Program-made: the position numbers and the translations under genes
Shown: in pieces, positions 1-11,689 of the stretch
How the letters are laid out: each line of letters begins with the position of its first letter
How positions within the stretch are numbered: the stretch's first letter is position 1
Notes under the pieces: generated by a model
Told to the model about the DNA's origin: nothing
The model's input: the letters and a program-made list of their open reading frames with translations, nothing else
Database searches by the model: none
Source of the DNA: Litoditis marina
Taxonomy: Eukaryota > Nematoda > Chromadorea > Rhabditida > Rhabditidae
Length of the DNA stretch: 64,000 bases
NCBI GenBank assembly: GCA_964036275.1
Contig: OZ038433.1
Coordinates: 12,672,446 to 12,736,445 of the forward strand
Direction of reading: 5' to 3'

Positions 1-1586
1 GCCGGCATCATGTCCGCGCTGCGCGACTCGCTGCTCTCGGTCCTCTCGTGGCTCGCGGCCTTCCACCAGTCCGCGGCCTTTCCGCGGGCTGTCCGCGTCC
101 TCTGCCTGCAGCTGGCACCATTTCTCTGCCAGTCGGTTCGCTATCTTTTCCCCTTCTCCGTCGTTTCGCGACTATTTGGATCCTCGATTTCCAAGCAGCA
201 ATATGTGGGTTTTTTTTTATGTTGAAGTTGTATTTTTTGCAAAAAGTGAATTTTTAAATATTCATAGACATACTTCGGTCGGAAATAGTATGCCAAAGTC
301 GAAATATTCACAAAAAAACAGTTTAAAGGTCCAGAGAGACTGAAAAGATCTAAAGCGAGTGAGGATAAGCTCTTCGTTTCGAGCAGTGGTCGTTGATAAC
401 TGACATGATAGGTGAAATGGTTGCCAGCCAACATAATATGAACGTTCGATCATAGTCGTAACCATACTACTGTAAAGCTAGTAGTTTTAACCCTCAAAAA
501 TTAACTTTTCTATGAAAGTGACGAAGAATAATATGGATCTCTACTAACTATCGAGAAACGTCGGCTCAAGCTACAGACACTGCGGGATAGGGCAGCTTTG
601 TGAAGAACTACATTGATACCTGATAGATATATTGTAAGTACCATTGATAAATAAACTGTGTGTTATTATTAATATGATTCTCTCCATTTCAGGACAGTCT
701 GACGGAGTTGGACATGCGTGAGGTGGCCGCCTCGTGCGACGGATCGGAGCGGATCGAGTCCGTTCTCCTTCCGCTTCTCCAGAAGAAGAAGATCGATCTG
801 GACGCCGTGATGCGGAAACCCGCGGAGAGATACGGATCGGCATTCGATGCGATTCCCGCCGAAGTACCAGTTCCGATGGGACCGGAATCAGTCGTTGACG
901 CGGTACCTGCTGAAGTTGTGGTTCCGTCAGGACCTGAACCAGCAGCCGGACCAGTCTTGTTCGAGGGCGGACAGCCGGTTGACAACGACGCGTTCAATGA
1001 CAATGACAATCCCTCTAATGACAATGACAACGAACCACTTTTGGTAGTTGTACCGGAAGACAGTCCAGTTGATCGAAATGCCGAATTCGTTCCCAAAAGT
1101 TCACCAGCTGTCACGAGTGACGTCATTTCCGGCGAGGTGCCAACAACCGTTCCCCATGTTCTTTTACCTGAATACCAGACTGAGCCGGAAACATTAGTTG
1201 AGAACAGCACATTGCCGCAGGATTCGACACCATTGGCGCACGGTTCTCCAAACGTGATTTCTCCGGAAAAACCGAACACGGAATCTTTGCCGGTTGAAGT
1301 CGCCTCGTATGAGCCGGAAGTGTCGTTGGTGCCGATGGTACCGGAACCAGTAGCTGATGTGGTTCCGACCGAAGTCGCCTTGGTACAACCGGAAGTGACA
1401 GCGGTTCCGTCGGGACCGGAACAAATTTTTGACGCGGTCCCTACCGAAGTTTACGCGGTTCCATCGCCATCGGAACCAGTAGCTGATGTGGTGCAGGTTC
1501 CCCTAGAAGACGAGGGATGGGGAGAGGAGGAGACTGAGTGGGGTTGGGAGGAAAAAGAAGAGACAAAGGCCGGCAAAAAGGACTAG
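1..1586 (+). CDS. Unrecognised gene, 3' end only; Pro/Val/Glu-rich acidic tail
   Basis: Two exons are visible: 1-204, open to the window edge so the 5' end is missing, and 693-1586 ending in TAG. The intron 205-692 has donor GTGGGT and acceptor TTTCAG, and both sides are in phase 0. The first 68 residues are leucine-rich and look like the end of a helical domain. The last 297 residues look disordered. They hold imperfect repeats of the type DAVPAEVVVPSGPEP and VPEPVADVVPTEV, an Asn/Asp run (NDNDNPSNDNDN), and a Trp-containing acidic end (EGWGEEETEWGWEE) followed by a basic GKKD terminus. Acidic Trp motifs are often peptide ligands for trafficking adaptors, but that is only a guess here. I do not recognise the family. 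The reading frame and codon use look genuinely coding. Confidence 0.7.
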
Positions 1587-2585
1587 TTCGGGGACATTTA
1601 ACGATATTTCATCTGTGATATGTATATTTATTGTTTGTTTTATAATATTTATTGTTTCTGGGAAGAGGCTACTAATGAAATGTGTTACTTTTTAAGAGTT
1701 TTTTTCTGGAAAAAGACGCGATGTCGACAAAATACATGGAGAAGCGATTTCATTGGGGTTTGAACCATTTTTGACAGATTACAGTTTCGAGTGGTGTCTA
1801 ATTTGCGAAATAACAGTAAGTGTAATGGCGAACGGTCTAAAAAGTGAGATTGGATGACACATTCTTTACAAATGAGTAATGGGGGGGGGGGGGGCTCATT
1901 GTTGGCCCGTGTATTCATAACAATGCAAACCGGACAAATATTGTTGGTATCCAATTTCCTACCACCTTTTCCATGAACAAATTGCCACTTAGAACGGATT
2001 TTCGAGTTTTTGATGAATTTCCTATACTTTTTGTTGGAAAGAAGTTGTATAATATGAGAATCACAATGTTTTTATTCTAGAATTTGGATGAGAACGGTCG
2101 GTTTTGTCATCCATTCAGTACTTTTTCTTCTTCGTACTTTTAAAGTATTCGATAGATACATCGAGCAGAGTATGCTTATCGATCGTGTGTACTGTACGTA
2201 TCGCACACAATCAATGATCATAGTTTCGATGTATGTGCCGCACACGAAAAAGTAATAGGCCCAATGAAGCGTGGATAGTCAAATTCTCTCGTACATGGGG
2301 TGCCGTTATTTATTCTGTGCTATTGTGTTCTTTTCGCGCTAGTTGCAGTGCAAAAAACTGGTTTCTTGCTACTCCCAACTCACCGAAATAACCCGTATTT
2401 CATGCCGAAAAACCGTAAGTTCGAGTTGATTTTCATTGCTTCAGTGTTATCTTAATCAAGCTAGTCAGTTCTACATTCCCAAGGCTAACTGTTTCTGTAT
2501 GTCTTACTATACTTTCATTCTGACTTGATGAATGTTTTGCCGTCATTTCTTGTTAACCAATCTAGTAAAATTCTTGTAAGAAAAC

Positions 2586-2821
2586 TATAGTCTGTTTCAC
2601 GCAACAATAACCCTCTACAGTAAGGTTTTAAATCTTTCGAGTACATATTTCATATCCTGTAGGTATTGTAATTAGTTCAAACTTTGTGACTTTGATGTAA
2701 ACATTGATTACTACATGCATAGAGAACCGTGAATCTAAAACTCTGTTCGTTGGTCAGATAAATGCTAATGAGAAACTGAAAGATTACTGTAGAAAGTTAT
2801 CGATTGGTGAAACGGAGTATA
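2586..2821. mobile_element. ATCGAT-type inverted-repeat element (family C), copy 1
   Basis: The left end reads TATAGTCTGTTTCACG and the right end reads GATTGGTGAAACGGAGTATA, with inner CTACAGTAA / TTACTGTAG arms. It is about 235 bp, noncoding and flanked by TA. Confidence 0.7.
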
Positions 2822-3607
2822 TCTGTCTCACCTTGCATATTGGCGTGAGATAAATTAGATGCTCTGTAAATTCCTTTATTGGTTTTTAAAGGTGTTGTCT
2901 CAACAGTCTGTAGGGAATGTTCGAAAATCGGTTTTTCGTTCCAAAGCAAACACTTGAAACACGCTCTTAGACCGTTTCACAGAGCACCGTTACACAGCAG
3001 AAAAACAGCGCACCGTAGTTTGTCTGGCTCTCAACTCCGCTTTTGATCTCTTTGATCTATCCCAGTCCCCCGTGAAAGCAAGAGTCCGTGGTTTCCGATT
3101 CCGAACTTTGCGAAAGTTTGATCTACAGTCCTCTGAAGATGATTACTTCTTTAACTAAGACTCTTTCTGAATATTTTACTTCACTCCACTTGTTGTTTGT
3201 TAAAAGTTCCAGCTAACTTAATCGTGATCATTATCGCAAAGTTCAAAAATCAATCAAATTGTTTGAAAGCAAACACTCCAAACTCTTCACGTGTCCACGA
3301 AACACTGCGCAAGACACAGCAGAAAACTAGTCTACCGTAGTTTGCCAACTTATCCACCAGCTTCGCTTATGACTCCCAGTTGACTCACTAATTAGTAAAG
3401 GCCAGAATTTATTGCTTTTTTCTGTCATTTCTCTCAACATCTTTAAGTGACGAAAGATAAATTAGATTCTCTGTAATTTCTTTTATTGGTTTTAATAGCT
3501 ATTTGCTCAGTTGTCCGAACGTATTTGCTCAGTAAACGTAGTTGGTCAATGGCGGACCTCAGCTGCCAATCTATCGTTCCAATTGGTCGGTATTAGGGTT
3601 GTTAAAG

Positions 3608-3711
3608 AAGGACGAATATGTGGACCAATCTCGTGTCAACGGTCCTTTAAACTGCAATTGAACAATGTATTGCAGTTTAAAGGACTGAGCTGTTGCGATT
3701 GGACTACATAA
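3608..3711. mobile_element. GTGGACCAATC hairpin element (family W), copy 1
   Basis: A palindrome of about 105 bp. The arms carry ATGTGGACCAATC and CCTTTAAACTGCAAT, with the reverse complements on the other side. Confidence 0.7.
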
Positions 3712-6024
3712 TTTTTTTCGAGTTGAGTCGAACTCGATTTTGTCCGAACTCAAAAACTCGAATTTTCGATCTTGGGTATTTTTTGGAGCTAGAACATTTA
3801 TTTTACACTCAAATACCTATTCAACACTGAAACTTGCCCCTTGTCCGAGAATGTACAAAATATAGTTGGTTACAACTCTATTGTTTTATCGATAAACTCA
3901 TTTCATACTCAAACACACTAGCTTCTGAAACTCGTTTAGTGTTCCATATTTTCGCTGTGTAGCAGGGGTTTATCGGTGAGGCGCGAACTATAAGCGTGGC
4001 TAATCCTTTGTACTTGCATATATTTGCTCGTTGCTATGCAGCGAGTTTTGCAATTGACCCATGGTCACTAATACGAACTAATGACAAACTATTTTTAGAA
4101 ACTTGTTACTAAGTGTACGTTCTTGATTAAACATTATTCTGATTAGTCTGGCCGAAATTAGGAAATTTAGCATGAAAACGTAGGTGATTATGAACTTTTC
4201 ATGATTACCAAAACAAGTGAAAGCTTTAATGATAATTATTTTGTATTTTATATTTAATTTGTTATCTAGAAGTTCATTTTATTTTACATTTATCATGTTT
4301 GTTCTTCACTCTAATTTGGTTTCTCCCTGAACACACCCGCTAATAGGCGTTAGTCAATTACTGGCTAATCCTCATGTTTCTGTCATCTTATATGAATTGT
4401 TAATGACATCTTCCACAATTATTCGCAAAATTTCGTCTACTTTTCAAATTAAGTTACCTAGTTTGAATTTGGAGCAAATTTCTTAGCTGAATCTACAAAT
4501 AGCCGGTTGGTCAAGCTTCAACGGACCGGTATAAGTGTTCCGAGCAAAAATCAATACTTTCCAATCTCCTTTCTACTTTTTCTTCTTATTCATCCCTTTC
4601 GTCAAAGATTCTGTCGTATTTAATCGGTTTAGTGGTGGAGGTAGATAGCCGGGATATTTATAACCAAAGCCCGCAATTTGAAGCCGTAGAACCACATTCT
4701 AAGGCTTTTTTGTTCAATTTAATCGATTCTGCCCGGGTTTACCGATTATGAATAATGTATGGCATAATTGGTTTTATTGATATAGTTTTTTCTTCAGTTG
4801 CATCTAACCTAAGTGCAACTTTTCTTCTTATAGGTGTGTTGGCTTGTACGTATTTATTGACCAAGCCAAGATCTTTCAAAAATTCTTCGTCAGAAAAACT
4901 GTAAGAAGAAAAACTGATAACACTGACGCCTACTGGGTGAACGAATCATTATTTTCGATTAATTTCTAAAGATGTATTTAGTGTGCAATTTTCGAAACGG
5001 CTAATGTTGCGTGGTCCGATAATTTATAGTGATTGAAGGACATTTGTACGAGGTCATCCGAATTCTCTATAACTACTCTCCCTTTTCGGACAATTAGGGT
5101 AAATGTATATCCAACCGCGTTTTCGGGTACATTGTTTTTCAGGTCACCTCAGTAGGTAACGGCTTTGTAACCTACACTGATTACCGTTATTTTGTACGGT
5201 AACCGGAATTTAGTTTCAGGTTGCTTACCGGTTACCTGTGACATAACTCAGAAAGATTTACCAAAAATTGGTTAGGTCGCCAAAAAATCAGATTAGATAT
5301 AAAATTGGCCGACATTTAGCCCAAAGTCCTTGATTATTTTCTCTATTTCCAAATCTACATTTATCTGTATAATATTCTTCTGTATTTGTCAGCTTGGTCG
5401 AAAGTTCTGGAAACAGTGTTTATAGTACAAGCTTTGCAGAATAAGCGAAAAAAGCAATTGTATAAGTACTTTAGATAATTAGGCAAACTAGTTTTTTCAC
5501 GTCACCATGTATTGACAATTACATAAGAATATAACCTACCGGCAAATTCAAGAATATTCTTTTTTTGTCCTGATAGCCTTGTTCTTGCATATAAATAATA
5601 AATAACTGTTTTTAATACATTAGAACAATAATTAAAGGTATCATTTTCTCTCCTTTCTCTTCACTATTACAATCTACAGTATCTGCTTACACTATTAGAA
5701 TATTATTAAAATATAACACTACATTATCATTATCATTACATTGTACAATCTGCTATAGCGCTTTGTTTGCAAACGATAGATTCTAGATTGTGTAATATGG
5801 CGGTCATTTTTTCGAACTTTCTCCGTCAATATCGCTCAATGCCATCAAATGTAACTGTTCCCTTTCCTTTCTGTACAGTTCAGACAGAAACTTTCTGTCA
5901 TCCTTGTTGGTGAAACCTTCTTTTCGAAACTTCGGCCCGAATGCCATCTACTCCAGTATGACCAATTTATTGTAACGGGTATTGGTTTCATTTAAAAAAA
6001 AACTCTACAAAATACAAGTTTAAG

Positions 6025-6137
6025 ATGGACGATCATGTGGACCAATCCCAACGTTTTAGTCCTTTAAACTGAAATACATTTTCAATTGCAGCCTGAAGGA
6101 CCGATGCGTCGGGGTTGGTCCACATAACCGTCCCACT
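6025..6137. mobile_element. GTGGACCAATC hairpin element (family W), copy 2
   Basis: Same palindromic unit as at 3608: CATGTGGACCAATCCC ... GGGGTTGGTCCACATAA around a CCTTTAAACTG / CAGCCTGAAGG core. Confidence 0.7.
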
Positions 6138-6401
6138 TTAATGTTTGTTTTAGTTACGAAAGTTTTCTAGAGTCAGACTAGGACACTTCCTAAGAAATCT
6201 CATACTTCTTCTTCTTTGGTTGGCCCGTTTTCATTTTTGATCTCAAAGCTGCATTTCTTACTTTACAGAAACTATTCCCATTCTCTACTCTCTATGAACC
6301 TCGGCATCTTGGTATATTTTCGGTTTTATTGTATCAACATACTTTTCTTCACCTTTTTCTTCACTTTTTCTTACCTTACAGTAGTTTTTTTTCAGTGTTC
6401 G

Positions 6402-9400
6402 ATGACCATTTCGTATTCGGGTAATTTCGCGCGACTTCTTTTGCGTTGGAAAGGCTCGCTATGGAGGTCGGTTTGGAAGGAACTACTTATCTATTTGGTA
6501 CTTTATTATTCTGTGCGAGCCTTTTATTTGGTCGGAATCGATTTTTTGGACGACGATGAGGACGATGTCAGGAAGTATAGGTATCGATTGATTATTGATT
6601 TTTGACAATTATCGATTGTTGATGTGGCTGGCAACAAAAGTATAAATCAAACTTCGATTTCTGCATTTTCAACAAACCTTACCTTAAAGTTACGGAGTTT
6701 CCCGCTTTTAAACTATGTTAGTCATCAATTGGCTTACAACACTTTATCGAACTTGATTTTATTTGCAGTTTAAAACATGAGAGGAGCTGTGAAAAAATTG
6801 TGTCACATATCACTGTCTATTCTAGACTTTTTCAAACTCATTTGAGTACGGTAAACCTTATTTTGTTCTGTGTCAGACGTCGTTTCGAGGCCCTTTGTCG
6901 TATGTTCGACACGTATACCAGACTGATTCCACTTACTTTCCTGCTAGGATTCTACGTGTCGAATGTCGTTTCTCGGTAAGTTTAAGACTATTTCAAGTTG
7001 AACCAATTTTTTTCGTAGTTTGTACTTTGTGGATTTTACGTTGAACAAAATTTACCCTGCAGCCAATATGTTGGCCAATTCTATATGTAACCGGGTTTTC
7101 AGGTAACCTAACCGGTTTTTGGTAACCCTTTTTCAGGTTACCTCACAGGTAACCGGTAGGTAACCTAAAACTTAAATCCGGTTACCAAACAAACTAACGG
7201 TAAAAACCACATTTTAGGTTAGAAAAACAGGTAACCGGTTTTTAACTTTCGGTTACCCACCGGTTACCTACTGAGGTAACCCGAAAAATAGGTTACCAAA
7301 AACCGGTTAGGAGGTTACCAAAAAATCCGGTTACATATAGAATTCACCCAATATGTTGCCGAGAAAACCATGTACCATAGAAATTGATAGTCTCGACTAG
7401 TCTCGACGTGGCCACTACTGTTGTTTTATTGTGCACAGGTATAGTGGGTGCCAAATTTATAAATTTCTGTCTCTCGCTGGAATCGAACCTGCGAGCAAAA
7501 GATTCGTAGTAGGGCGGCTAACCGCTGCGCCATTAGAATACTTGGAGAGCAAGCTTTGGCATCGAAGACATGTATGCGTACACAGCGGAAAGTGAGATAT
7601 ACAGTACTCTCCCTCTTTTCGGTTGGCGACGACTATAAGAAAGATCGGGCTTATAGTCAGAGTGTAATACGAGCGTAGTGAAGCGGGAACTACATAGAAT
7701 GCGAAGAAAAATACTTTTGTCTGAAAAAGTTCACAAGAACGGAACTAGCTGCAGTATTTGGGTGTGTTTTAGTAAGTAAAGTGAATAAATCCCGGATAGT
7801 TTGCGGTTAGATAACGAACGATTATGCTACACTTTAAGTAGTTACCTTTGGGCGAGAAGAGAGGCGAAACGTATTTCTTCTGTCAGTATAATTTTCACAA
7901 TTCAATAATAATAATAATAATAATCTTTTACGGCAACTATTTCAGCCGTGTTTTACTTCATTCATTTTAATACAATTAAGACAATGATCATAGAAGTATC
8001 CGTACCGTAGAGAGGTGGGGTCCGTGGAAGAGAAACAAGGCATGGGTGAGCGTTATTACCAGCTCACGCGGTCCGCCATGAAGATTGGGATTGATTCCAA
8101 GAGATTTCTCTCCATACAGTTTATGTTCACTTGTATTGCAGTCTTTGTTGAGAAAATGAAGGCTATGCTGGTGTATTCACGTGCATTTTAATAAACATGG
8201 CATCAGTAAAGTTAGCATTCTAATAGGGTATCGTGCACTTTGTCATTGCACGTTTCCGAATTCTGCTGTGTTTGACATGTTTCACGTGACTGTGCACGTG
8301 ACCAACAGTATATGTTCACTTGTATTTGCAGTTGGTGGCGTCAGTTCGAGTCTCTGTCGTGGCCGGAGGATTTGATCTCCGTCATGTGTACGGTAGTCCA
8401 CGGAAACGACGAGACGAGTCAGAAGCGACGTCACACCATCGCCAGATACATCAATCTATCGACCGCGTTGGCTTGGTACGTCATTATTGTAGTTTGATCT
8501 CTGCTGAAACATCATGGGTCTCCAACTACAAACTACATTCATAGAGTTTCCGAGTTTTTTGAATAATAAGGGGTAGATACATCAATCTATCCACGTTGGC
8601 GTGGTAAGGACTATTAAGTACACAAAATTAGGTGAAGTGACATAAAATTACTACATAAAAGAAGGTATGAACTAAGAATAATACATATCTTATGGAGTTG
8701 ATTGTTGACTTGGTTTATCTCCGCTGGAACATATTGGGTCTCAAACTACAAACTATATCGACCATAATCTATCTAGAGTATCGGCATGGTGGGTCGAAAT
8801 CTCTCGAATTCATTATTATCATAATCTCTATCGGGTTTCATCGAATAAGCAGGGGTAGGTACATCAATCTATCGACCGCGTTCGCTTGGTAGGTCGATTT
8901 GGGAAAACAGCTTGGAAAACACAGCAGAATTTTGCAACTACAATCTATCTACGGCGCTGGCTTGGTATACTATGTTTCATCAATCGATGTCCTTCTACAG
9001 TAATCCTCCAAATATGCAGGAGGCTTTTTCTAGTGAGCAGTGTTTTATTTCGTTTTCAAAATTTCAGAGTTTCTAGTAGTAAGGGTGTAGAAGACACTAC
9101 CAAAATTTGGATGAAATCCGAAAACGTCAACTTACCAAAGTTTGAATTGGAAGTTGAAGCATATTACTGTAGAGGGTTATGAGTAGGTGAAACAAACTAT
9201 AGGTCACACTACCAAGCCCAACGAAACATGCACAGCGTACTCTCACATGTCGGATGTCGCTTTAAAAGGGGGGGGGGGGCTCCAACCGCAACCTCTTCAC
9301 CGCATTGGCGTTGTAAAGACTGTGACAAAGTAAAGACGTTGTGAAAAATTGAACTCGGTTAGCCAACGTACATGTTGGCTAACCGAGTTCATTTTTTTCT

Positions 9401-11633
9401 CGAGTTTTCGAGTTTTTCGAAATATCAAGAGTATCAATCTATCCACCACGCTACCATGGTAGGTCACTATTTCTGAATATAGAAAGTAACCAACTACAAT
9501 CTATGTGCTACATTGGCATGGTAAGGACTATATTAATGGACCGAGTTCAAGTTTTTTCAAGTTCCGTTGTTTGGAGACCTCAAGAATAGAAACAGCAATC
9601 TATTCACCGCTCTCGCATGAATATTCATTGAATGCCATATATCCGAGTTAGTGAACGATCTTGTACAAGGTCGTAAACACAGCAGAATTTTGCACCACGC
9701 TGAAAAATATGGTGCTCGACCTACAATGTGCTCAACGTTCGGACATTGTGAAGCTCGCGTCTCGTTCAAACTATTATCGCTCATTCCTCGTTAGCTCACA
9801 GCAGAATTTGTGAACATTTGGCAAGACTTGAGGGAAAGTATCAAGAAACGATCGCTAAAATCATATTGAGAGAGGTTTTCAATCAATATCAATCAATATG
9901 TTTCAATTGATTTGTTAATTGTAAAAGTTGTTTAAAGGCGTGACATCTCCTCGAAGATTCGACTCCGTTTCCCCACAGTATCCAGTCTAATCCACGCGGG
10001 TCTTCTCACAGAAAAGGAATACGAAATACTCGAGAAGGTCAATGTGAGTCTGTAGTTTATAGTTTGATCTACATATATTTTCTTAGTTTCTAGTTGTATA
10101 TAGTTCAACTGGACGTGTCTATATAACCAAAGGTTTCTAAGACTTTTTTCAGTTTGTCCCAATATTCGAAAAAAGTTTGGGAAAAATAAGCTTTTGGGCA
10201 TCCTAAGTGAAAGGTCATAACATATACGTTATATTGTCATTGTTGTTTTCACAATTGACTTTTGACCTATTGATTTCTGTTTCCTAGGAAAACTGTGGCA
10301 CAATTCGTTGGATGACTCCTCTTCACTGGGTACAGCAAATACTTCGAAAGGAGGAGGCAGTGAGTTATATACAACGGGTATTTTAATAACTTGATATATG
10401 TCAACAATGGTGAACTTTTTACTACACTTCCTATGAGATTCTATTGAGTTCCGTGCCACAAAATTAGAAGTAAATGAGAGTCTCGTGAGAAAATCATATG
10501 GTCTCATCATGAGATTGGACGAATTGCTGATCCAGTATTTTTCCCAGGAGAACAAGCCGACCGCCTCCCTTCTGAACCATACCGTGACCGAACTGAAGCT
10601 CTTCCGCCAGTCCCTTCGACGTCTTTTCTGTTATGACTGGGTCTGTGTACCACTGGTATACACACAGGTGAGATCAAAAGTTGTAGTATGTAGTTTGTTC
10701 TGTGTTTCGGTCAAGAAAAAAAAGTATATAGTTGGTGCCAAATTCTTAAATTTCTGTCTATAGCCGGAATCGGCGAGCAAGATATCCGTAGCATAGCGCT
10801 AACAACCACTGCGCTATCAGTGCCGGTCCAGCTTTGGAATCGAAGACATGTGTGCGTACACAGCGAAGAGTGAGATATACAGTACCATCCCGCTTTTTCG
10901 TTGGCGACGACTATAGAAATCGTAGTTCGTTCATTCCGTTAGTGGTTGCTGTGAACTATCATGGTATACACGCAGGGACGACAACGAAACTGTAGTTTGT
11001 ACAGTTTGTTTGCTCTATGTTTTGGATAGAACAACAGTGTGTGAGAACATCGCACTTTGTAGTTTGGTGTCTATTTTGATCCAGGAAATAACGTAATTGA
11101 CTTTTTTAGTTGTATAGGATTTGTCAAACCATTGGGGACACCGTACCATCGATTTTGTATGGGACGGGGTTTGGCAAGCGGCCAGTTCGTCTGCGTATCA
11201 TTGATCTACTCACTCTCTCAACTGCTGGCAGATAATCAACGACCGCTCGCCCCGCATCGCTCATTCAATCGAACCCTCTGCTGTCTTTATGGGGAAATGG
11301 CGACTATAGCCCAGTCTGTCCAACTAAGCAACATCTGCGAATGTTCCGTTTTCCGCACCTGGATCAAACTACAAAGACCATACCGGAACAAAGTTTTTGT
11401 TGTATCTTCTTTCAAAAATTTCTCTTCGCTTCCAGGTGGCAGCTCTGGCAACGTACGCCTTCTTCTTTTTCGCCCTTTTCGGACGGTGAGAAATTAATAT
11501 TCTCTGTCTCTCTCTCTCTCTGCCTCTCTCTCCATAATCTTTTCTCATATTCTGTCATGCCATCTCTCGCTCATTTTCACTCTCTACTTCTCTAATCCTC
11601 CTCTTCCAGATAACCTCTCTCTGCCTCTCTCTG

Positions 11634-11689
<56 letters not shown>

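Larger units (their letters stand above)
1587..6401. other. Intergenic region before bestrophin A
   Basis: No exon could be supported here. It holds a poly-G run near 1880, one ATCGAT-type inverted-repeat element (2586-2821), two related blocks near 2840-3060 and 3270-3480 that share an 'acacagcagaaaa...ccgtagtttg' stretch and an 'ataaattagat' stretch, two GTGGACCAATC hairpins (3608-3711, 6025-6137) and a degenerate AACCGG element near 5100-5290. The last part should contain the bestrophin A promoter, but no clear element was recognised. Confidence 0.6.

Noticed and set aside
689..1279. 196-codon minus-strand frame opposite the first gene
   Set aside because: It mirrors the plus-strand exon, whose frame, splice acceptor and phase are consistent.
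2586..2600. CTGTTTCA as a possible nematode piRNA promoter motif
   Set aside because: Here and at 24000 it belongs to the left end of family C elements and is conserved with the element; no independent upstream AT-rich context or clustering was seen.
10485..10763. Extended open frame around bestrophin exon 6
   Set aside because: Only 10548-10667 matches the family; the rest is intron that happens to stay open. The same applies to several other exon-containing frames.
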